From Oceanicola sp. (GTDB lineage: Bacteria; Pseudomonadota; Alphaproteobacteria; Rhodobacterales; Rhodobacteraceae): DNA of 62,994 bases. Below are positions 57,620 to 62,994 of the stretch, one piece after another. Where the stretch lies: positions 1 to 62,994 of the forward strand of contig JAKVBK010000017.1 of assembly GCA_022447275.1 (NCBI GenBank), read 5' to 3'. The notes under the pieces are model-generated. The model worked only from the letters and a program-made list of their open reading frames with translations. It was not told the origin of the DNA and did no database searches. Each line of letters opens with the position of its first letter. The stretch's first letter is position 1. Both the position numbers and the translations under genes were made by a program.

Positions 57620-58111
57620 ATGGGAACTCCACAGGTCGGCATCATCATGGGCAGCACGTCTGACTGGCCCACCATGGAAAAGGCCGCTGAAATCCTCGAT
57701 GCACTCGAGGTCGCGTATGAAGCGAAGATCGTCTCGGCGCATCGCACTCCCGATCGCCTCTGGAGCTACGGCAAAACCGCGGCGGAGCGCGGCATCAAGG
57801 TGATCATCGCCGGCGCCGGCGGTGCAGCACATCTGCCAGGCATGGTGGCCTCCAAGACGATCCTTCCCGTCGTGGGTGTGCCCGTGCAGACAAAAGCTCT
57901 CTCCGGTGTCGATAGCCTCTACTCGATCGTTCAGATGCCGCGCGGCTACCCGGTGGCAACGATGGCAATCGGGGCCGCAGGTGCCGCCAATGGTGGCCTG
58001 ATGGCCGCGAGCATCCTCGCCGTTTCTGATCCGGCCCTTGCGGAGCGACTTGCTGAATGGCGCGAGGCGCTGACGGCCTCGATCCCCGACAGCCCTCTGG
58101 AGGGGCTGTAA
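57620..58111 (+). CDS. purE: N5-carboxyaminoimidazole ribonucleotide mutase
   Basis: PurE (class I) moves the carboxyl group of N5-CAIR to give CAIR in purine synthesis. The 163-residue protein has [27 protein letters not shown] and [16 protein letters not shown]. The start ATG 57620 follows GGGAGCC. Its stop overlaps the purK start (TAATG). Confidence 0.95.
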   Translation: MGTPQVGIIMGSTSDWPTMEKAAEILDALEVAYEAKIVSAHRTPDRLWSYGKTAAERGIKVIIAGAGGAAHLPGMVASKTILPVVGVPVQTKALSGVDSLYSIVQMPRGYPVATMAIGAAGAANGGLMAASILAVSDPALAERLAEWREALTASIPDSPLEGL

Positions 58112-59184
58112 TGAGCGCCGCCCTGCCCACCGGCAGTGTTATTGGCATCCTTGGCGGAGGCCAGTTGGGGCGCATGTTGTCGGTTGCTGCCGCCCGCCTA
58201 GGATATCGCTGCCACATTTACGATCCGGGCGCGAATCCCCCGGCAGGCCAAGTCGCAGAGGTGGTCACAACGGCCCCTTGGGATGACTCAGATGCGCTGA
58301 AGGCATTTTGTGCCGCAGTGGATGTGATCACCTACGAATTTGAGAACGTCCCCGCCGAAAGCTTGGATTTGCTGGAATCCATCTGCCCTGTCCGGCCCGG
58401 CCGCCGCGCGCTTGAGATCTCGCAGGATCGGGTCACCGAAAAGGATTTCCTGACTGGGCTGGGACTGGCCACTGCGCCCTATGCCGACTGCCCCGATCTT
58501 GACAGCCTAACCCGCGCGCTCGAGCGCTTTGGCCGCCCTGCCATCCTGAAAACCCGTCGTTTCGGCTATGACGGCAAAGGCCAGGTTCGGATCGACGAGG
58601 ACACCGACGTTGCCGCGGCTTTCGCCGCCCTGAAGGGCGCACCGGCCGTTCTGGAAGGCTTTGTGCCCTTCCTGTCCGAGATTTCTGTGATTGCGGCGCG
58701 CGGTGTCGATGGCCAAGTGGCCTGCTTTGATCCCGGGCAAAACGTCCACCGGGCAGGCATTTTGCGCACAACCACGGTGCCCGCTCCGATCCCGCCTGCC
58801 CTGCGCTCTGACGCGGTTATTCTGGCCGGACGCATTCTGAATGCGCTGGATTATGTGGGCGTTCTGGGCGTCGAACTCTTCGTGACACCGGGGGGCCTCA
58901 TCGTAAATGAGATTGCACCGCGCGTGCATAATTCCGGCCACTGGACGCAAGCGGGCTGCACCGTTGACCAATTTGAGCAGCACATCCGTGCCATAACGGG
59001 CCTGCCCCTGGGCGACGGGCAGCGCTATGCGGATGTGACCATGGAAAACCTGATCGGGGATGACATGGAACGCCTGCCTGCACTGTTGGCCGACGCGGAT
59101 ACACAAGTGCATCTTTACGGCAAGGCGGACACCCGCGAAGGCCGCAAAATGGGCCATGTGAACCGCATTGCGCGCGGCGCTTAG
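58111..59184 (+). CDS. purK: N5-carboxyaminoimidazole ribonucleotide synthase
   Basis: PurK uses ATP and bicarbonate to make N5-CAIR from AIR, feeding PurE. The 357-residue ATP-grasp protein has GILGGGQLGRMLSVAAARLG, EFENVPAESLDLLE, KTRRFGYDGKGQVRI and EIAPRVHNSGHWT. It overlaps purE and forms the common purEK operon. Confidence 0.96.
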   Translation: MSAALPTGSVIGILGGGQLGRMLSVAAARLGYRCHIYDPGANPPAGQVAEVVTTAPWDDSDALKAFCAAVDVITYEFENVPAESLDLLESICPVRPGRRALEISQDRVTEKDFLTGLGLATAPYADCPDLDSLTRALERFGRPAILKTRRFGYDGKGQVRIDEDTDVAAAFAALKGAPAVLEGFVPFLSEISVIAARGVDGQVACFDPGQNVHRAGILRTTTVPAPIPPALRSDAVILAGRILNALDYVGVLGVELFVTPGGLIVNEIAPRVHNSGHWTQAGCTVDQFEQHIRAITGLPLGDGQRYADVTMENLIGDDMERLPALLADADTQVHLYGKADTREGRKMGHVNRIARGA

Positions 59185-59287
59185 GCCCACGCTTGCCCTG
59201 CCGCGCCAGCGTCAAACATCAGACTGCCCTGTTGCCTTTGACAGCCCGTTGATGACAGCCTGTCGATAACACTGACAGGGGGCGCAT

Positions 59288-60403
59288 ATGGCGACGGGAT
59301 TCTTTTGGGATGAGCTCTGCTTTTGGCACGGTGGCGGCAACTACGCGCTGACGGTTCCCGTCGGGGGCTTTGTGCAGCCCCTGCCAGCCGGTTTGCCAGA
59401 AAACCCCGAAACAAAGCGGCGGCTTGTGAACCTGATGAACATCAGCGGCTTGGCTCGCGAGCTTGCAATGCAAAGCGCGCCCCCGGCAACCCGCGCCCAA
59501 ATGGCACGCATCCACCCCGATGCCTATCTCGACCGGTTCAAAGAGATGTCAGATGCCGGCGGCGGCGAATTGGGCCGGCGCACCCCCTTTGGCCAGGGCG
59601 GCTTTGAACAGGCCGCCCAATCCGCCGGTCTTGCGATCGGCGCATTGGATGCCGTGCTGTCCGGCCAACTGAACAACGCCTATGCCCTGTCACGCCCCCC
59701 GGGCCATCACTGTCTTCCGGACTTTCCCAACGGGTTTTGCCTGCTGAACAATATCGGCATTGCACTTGAAAATGCGCGGGCTCAGGGGCTGGCCCAACGG
59801 GCGGTGATCCTTGATTGGGATGTGCATCACGGCAATGGCTCTGAGCACATTTACATCGACAGATCAGATACCTATACGATATCGCTACACCAAGACTGCA
59901 ACTATCCAATGGATACGGGTGGTTTCGAAGTGCGTGGCCAAGGCGCAGGCTTGGGCACCAACTTAAACATCCCACTTCCGCCAGGGGCCGGGCATGTCTC
60001 CTATTTGGAAGCGATGGATCGGATCGTTGTCCCAGAGATTGCGAAATTTGACCCGGATGTGATCATCGTGGCGTGTGGCTTCGACGCCTCCTGCCTTGAT
60101 CCTCTGTCGCGCATGATGGCCACCTCAGAGACCTTCAGGCAGATGACCCGCAAGGTGAAGGAATTGGCCCATCGCGTCTGCAAGGGCCGGTTGGTTCTGG
60201 TGCACGAGGGCGGCTATTCAGAGGTGCATGTGCCGTTTTGCGGGCATGCCGTTCTGGAAGAACTGTCAGGCAGCACGGTCCATGTGCCCGACCCGCTGGA
60301 AGAGACATTGTCAGCCCGCCAACCCAAAGAACGCATGAATGCCATGGTCTCGGGCCTGATCGATGAATATGTGGACGCGCTTCAAATTGCGCCTGCCCCT
60401 TGA
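59288..60403 (+). CDS. Histone-deacetylase-family (class II) amidohydrolase
   Basis: This 371-residue protein has the zinc-enzyme motifs RPPGHHCLPD, DWDVHHGNGSEHIY (Asp-His zinc ligands) and ACGFDASCLDPLSRM, and the LVHEGGYSEVHVPF end typical of class II HDAC-like bacterial proteins. Bacterial relatives remove acetyl or acyl groups from polyamines, amino acids or small molecules. The substrate is not predictable. ATG 59288 follows GACAGGGGGC. Confidence 0.9.
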   Translation: MATGFFWDELCFWHGGGNYALTVPVGGFVQPLPAGLPENPETKRRLVNLMNISGLARELAMQSAPPATRAQMARIHPDAYLDRFKEMSDAGGGELGRRTPFGQGGFEQAAQSAGLAIGALDAVLSGQLNNAYALSRPPGHHCLPDFPNGFCLLNNIGIALENARAQGLAQRAVILDWDVHHGNGSEHIYIDRSDTYTISLHQDCNYPMDTGGFEVRGQGAGLGTNLNIPLPPGAGHVSYLEAMDRIVVPEIAKFDPDVIIVACGFDASCLDPLSRMMATSETFRQMTRKVKELAHRVCKGRLVLVHEGGYSEVHVPFCGHAVLEELSGSTVHVPDPLEETLSARQPKERMNAMVSGLIDEYVDALQIAPAP

Positions 60404-60425
60404 TAACCGCGCCCAAACCAACGAC

Positions 60426-61013
60426 ATGGCGAACATGACCCAATCTTCCGATACCGCACTCGATTTTCTGCTCACCCGCAGATCCCGCCCGGCAAAGCTG
60501 CTGACAGGGCCGGCCCCGGACCGTGAGGCCCTCAAAACCCTGCTTACGGCCGCCGCGCGCACCCCCGATCACGGCAAGCTGGAGCCTTGGCGGTTCGTCG
60601 TACTGGAAAACGCTGCCATGCAGCGCCTCTCAGAGGCTGTGGCGGCGCGCGGATTAGCCCTTGGCCTTGCGGAAGACGCGGTTGAGAAAGCCCGCGCCTC
60701 CTGGGCGCGCGCGCCTCTTGCTGTGCTTGTTATCGCCAGCCCAAAGCCAAGTGAGAAAATCCCTGAGATTGAGCAGGTTCTCTCAGCAGGGGCGGTGTGT
60801 CTCGCGCTTTTGAATGCAGCCCTTGCGGCAGGTTGGGGGGCCAACTGGCTGTCTGGCTGGGCCAGCCATGACCGCATGTTCGTGGAAGGGGAACTGGGCC
60901 TTGCCCCCCATGAATTTGTTGCAGGCGTGATGCACCTCGGCACCGCCAGCCAAACCCCGCCCGAGCGCCCCCGGCCAGATCTCGACGCGATTGTGGAGTA
61001 CGTCGCGCAATGA
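60426..61013 (+). CDS. Nitroreductase-family protein
   Basis: This ~195-residue FMN-dependent oxidoreductase has LLTRRSRPAKLL at the start, a conserved AARTPDHGKLEPWRFVVL loop that binds FMN phosphate, and GWGANWLSGW plus GVMHLGT at the end, as in YdjA-type nitroreductases. It overlaps the EI24 gene by 4 nt (ATGA). Physiological substrate unknown. Confidence 0.88.
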   Translation: MANMTQSSDTALDFLLTRRSRPAKLLTGPAPDREALKTLLTAAARTPDHGKLEPWRFVVLENAAMQRLSEAVAARGLALGLAEDAVEKARASWARAPLAVLVIASPKPSEKIPEIEQVLSAGAVCLALLNAALAAGWGANWLSGWASHDRMFVEGELGLAPHEFVAGVMHLGTASQTPPERPRPDLDAIVEYVAQ

Positions 61014-61711
61014 TCCTGACCGCCTTTTTCGACTCAGTCGGCCAGATGCTGGACCGGCGCTTTCTTGGCGTGATGCTGGGGGGAATCGCATTGGCCACAG
61101 CTTTGCTGTTTGGCCTGCATGTGGCGCTTGTCTGGGGGTTGGATTGGCTGCTGCCTGACACGTTCTCCCTGCCATTTATTGGCGAGGTAACATGGGTCGA
61201 CAATGCGATTTCAGGTGCCAGCGTCTTGCTGATGCTGGGTCTGTCAATCTTCCTGATGGTGCCCGTTGCAGCGATGTTCACGGGCCTGTTTCTGGAAATT
61301 GTCGCAGATGCAGTAGAGCAAAAACACTACCCAAACGTGCGGCCCGCCGCCCCGACCCCCTTTCTGACTACGTTGAAAGACAGTCTTCGCTTTCTGGGCG
61401 TAATCGTGCTCGTCAATCTCTGTGCGTTGGTTCTGTATTTCTTTGTTGGGCCATTCGCACCGCTGCTGTTCTGGTCGGTCAACGGCTATCTGTTGGGACG
61501 CGAGTATTTTCAGTTGTCCGCATTGCGCCACCTTGGCCCGGGCGGCGCGCGCGCCGCCCATCGGAGACACCGCTGGACGATCTTCACAGCGGGTGTATTG
61601 ATGGCGATCCCGCTATCGGTGCCGCTTTTGAACCTCACGGTGCCCGTTCTGGGCGCGGCAACCTTCACTCACCTGTTTCACCGCCTGGAGACGGGGGCCC
61701 GAACCGCGTAA
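61010..61711 (+). CDS. EI24/CysZ-family membrane protein
   Basis: This 233-residue protein has four to six hydrophobic segments and the EI24 (DUF540) pattern, including MVPVAAMFTGLFLEIVADAVE and FFVGPFAPLLFWSVNGYLLGREYF. E. coli CysZ of this family takes up sulfate, but many relatives are uncharacterised. It overlaps the nitroreductase gene; its 3' end overlaps the convergent DUF1467 gene by 47 nt. Confidence 0.85.
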   Translation: MILTAFFDSVGQMLDRRFLGVMLGGIALATALLFGLHVALVWGLDWLLPDTFSLPFIGEVTWVDNAISGASVLLMLGLSIFLMVPVAAMFTGLFLEIVADAVEQKHYPNVRPAAPTPFLTTLKDSLRFLGVIVLVNLCALVLYFFVGPFAPLLFWSVNGYLLGREYFQLSALRHLGPGGARAAHRRHRWTIFTAGVLMAIPLSVPLLNLTVPVLGAATFTHLFHRLETGARTA

Positions 61712-61961
61712 ACAGGTCAAAATCGCTGAGCGTGATCCAGCCCATCGTGATAATGACCACCAGCGCCAGCCAGATTGGAACGGCGATTAACGTCACGATC
61801 CAAGCCGTTCTTTTTACTTTGAAGTTTTCTGGTGCCGAGACGTGGGTGCCGGGCACCTGAGTGCCCGCATCCGCCTGTGTGCGCGTCACCACGGGCAGCA
61901 CCAGAAACAAGGTCATAAACCAACAGACGGCCAACAGGACGAGTGCTGAGGTGATCGCCAT
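61665..61961 (-). CDS. DUF1467-family membrane protein
   Basis: This 98-residue protein has two transmembrane segments (ALVLLAVCWFMTLFLVLPVV and AWIVTLIAVPIWLALVVIITMGW) and matches DUF1467, which commonly sits next to methylmalonyl-CoA epimerase in Rhodobacterales. It overlaps the epimerase stop (TGATG) upstream and the EI24 gene downstream. Confidence 0.85.
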   Translation of the reverse strand: MAITSALVLLAVCWFMTLFLVLPVVTRTQADAGTQVPGTHVSAPENFKVKRTAWIVTLIAVPIWLALVVIITMGWITLSDFDLFTRFGPPSPGGETGE

Positions 61962-62365
61962 CAGACTTGCTCCAGTTCCACAAGAGTGCCCTGGAAGTCT
62001 TTGGGATGCAGAAATAAAACGGGTTTCCCATGGGCGCCGATCTTGGGCTCGCCCGTGCCCAAAACACGTGCGCCTTCAGCCTTGAGCCTGTCGCGCGCAA
62101 CCAGGATATCATCGACTTCGTAGCAAACATGGTGAATGCCGCCAGAGGGGTTCTTATCGAGGAAACCTTGTATCGGGCTGTTGTCCCCGAGCGGGTAGAG
62201 CAATTCGATCTTGGTATTGGGCAACTCGATGAAAACCACCGTGACGCCGTGATCGGGTTCATCCTGCGGGGCCCCAACATCTGCGCCGAGTGTGTCGCGA
62301 TACATGGCGGAAGCAGCCTGCAGATCAGGCACCGCAATGGCCACATGGTTCAAGCGTCCGATCAT
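61961..62365 (-). CDS. mce: Methylmalonyl-CoA epimerase
   Basis: Mce interconverts (R)- and (S)-methylmalonyl-CoA in propionyl-CoA breakdown. The 134-residue VOC-fold protein has LNHVAIAVPDLQAASAMYRD, IELLYPLGDNSPI, GGIHHVCYEVDDI and the C-terminal FQGTLVELEQV; the His and Glu of these motifs bind the metal. The mutase is not in this window. Confidence 0.93.
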   Translation of the reverse strand: MIGRLNHVAIAVPDLQAASAMYRDTLGADVGAPQDEPDHGVTVVFIELPNTKIELLYPLGDNSPIQGFLDKNPSGGIHHVCYEVDDILVARDRLKAEGARVLGTGEPKIGAHGKPVLFLHPKDFQGTLVELEQV

Positions 62366-62501
62366 GGCATGTCCTTTCCAACTGAATTCACCGCCGTTAT
62401 GGGCAGGCCTTTCGCCCAGCGCAAGCAGCAGGCGCTTCCCTGCGGCATTTACCTCCTCTTCACCTCAATCAGTCCATTTTAACCCTGAAAGGAGGCTGAA
62501 G

Positions 62502-62994
62502 ATGCCCGACGGATTTGAAAACTTGCAGCCACGGCTGAGAAAGCCAACAGCAGAGCGCCCACTCTCGGACATAACGCTGTTGGTTGTTGAGGACAGTAAA
62601 TTTGCCTCGGATGCCGTGCGTCTTATGGCGCTTCACAGCGGAGCGCGCCTGCGCCGCGCAGATTGTCTGGCGTCAGCGCGCCGCCATTTGGCAGTTTATC
62701 GCCCAAGTGTTGTTATGATCGACTTAGGGCTTCCCGATGGATCTGGCGTGGATTTGATTCGGGAACTTGCCGTCGCTGAACCGCGGGTGCCCGCTATTAT
62801 TGCCACCTCTGGCGAAACGCATTTAGAGCAGACAGCGCTTGATGCCGGCGCAGATGATTTCTTGGCCAAGCCAATTGCCGGGATCGCAGCCTTTCAGCAC
62901 GCAATCCTAAAGTGTCTCCCAAGGGACGGCCTGCCCGCCTCGCCGCGTCTCGTTTCAAATGCGACTGTTGCGCCCGATCCCGTCGCCCTTCGCG
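62502..62994 (+). CDS. Response-regulator receiver protein (3' end outside window)
   Basis: The frame runs from ATG 62502 (GGAGG upstream) to the window edge without a stop, giving 164 residues. Residues ~24-135 are a receiver domain: acidic pair Glu30-Asp31, phospho-acceptor Asp74 in MIDLGLPDGSG, Ser103 in ATSGE, and Lys123 in DDFLAKP. An N-terminal basic stretch precedes it. The output domain, if any, is cut off, so its role (gene control or phosphorelay) is unknown. Not seen as a standard open frame because it is truncated. Confidence 0.85.
   Translation, partial: MPDGFENLQPRLRKPTAERPLSDITLLVVEDSKFASDAVRLMALHSGARLRRADCLASARRHLAVYRPSVVMIDLGLPDGSGVDLIRELAVAEPRVPAIIATSGETHLEQTALDAGADDFLAKPIAGIAAFQHAILKCLPRDGLPASPRLVSNATVAPDPVALR

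Overview
The window is a GC-rich stretch of chromosome from an alphaproteobacterium, most probably a Rhodobacterales (Roseobacter-group) bacterium. This is inferred from protein families and gene order: an RpoHII-type sigma-32, the Hsp20/DUF1150 pair, Lrp next to trxB, methylmalonyl-CoA epimerase next to DUF1467, rsmI-yraN-gshB facing an LpoA-like lipoprotein, and a bifunctional ATP sulfurylase/APS kinase. No tRNA, rRNA, CRISPR array or intact insertion sequence was seen. Sixty-one protein genes are listed; the first (secreted RTX-like protein) and the last (response regulator) run off the window edges.

Region by region: 0-6.6 kb is a type I secretion locus (acidic RTX-like protein, SapC-family protein, TolC-type lipoprotein, C39-like ABC exporter, HlyD adaptor). 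6.6-9.9 kb is the divergent oxyR/katG peroxide-defence pair. 10.1-16.6 kb is a tightly packed seven-gene operon: a four-subunit succinate dehydrogenase/fumarate reductase-like complex (order B-C-D-A, divergent flavoprotein), a two-subunit class I fumarase/tartrate dehydratase-like enzyme and a thiamine-diphosphate enzyme. It faces a TauE-type permease plus LysR regulator and looks like an undescribed dicarboxylate-analogue pathway. 18.7-25 kb carries a membrane protein, hisB-hisH, a coaBC-dut-ThiF-like operon and rpoH. 25-28 kb holds a GST with an extra cysteine-rich tail and a lower-GC patch with a YrbL-like kinase-fold gene. 28-44 kb is mostly housekeeping: comM, gshB, yraN, rsmI, LpoA-like, glnD, murJ, a rhomboid lacking its catalytic residues, trpS, a branched-chain aminotransferase, usp, nfu, tsaB, rimI.

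44.4-49.3 kb is a complete BMP-type nucleoside ABC importer. 49.5-55.4 kb has a sulfur flavour: a TauE/SafE permease with its TIGR02186 partner, Lrp, trxB, and a sulfate-activation protein with an N-terminal MarR-like DNA-binding domain fused in frame, preceded by a perfect 14-bp palindrome. 55.6-63 kb contains phzF-like, DUF1150, hsp20 (with a sigma-32-like promoter), ydcH-like, purE-purK, a histone-deacetylase-family gene, nitroreductase, EI24, DUF1467, mce and a truncated response regulator.

The items most worth following up are the 10.1-16.6 kb operon with its atypical flavoprotein, the MarR-sulfurylase-kinase fusion with its palindrome, a near-identical palindrome upstream of both the type I exporter and the YrbL-like gene, the rhomboid pseudoprotease, and the membrane-anchored E1-like protein. 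All family assignments come from reading motifs by eye; no database search was possible.
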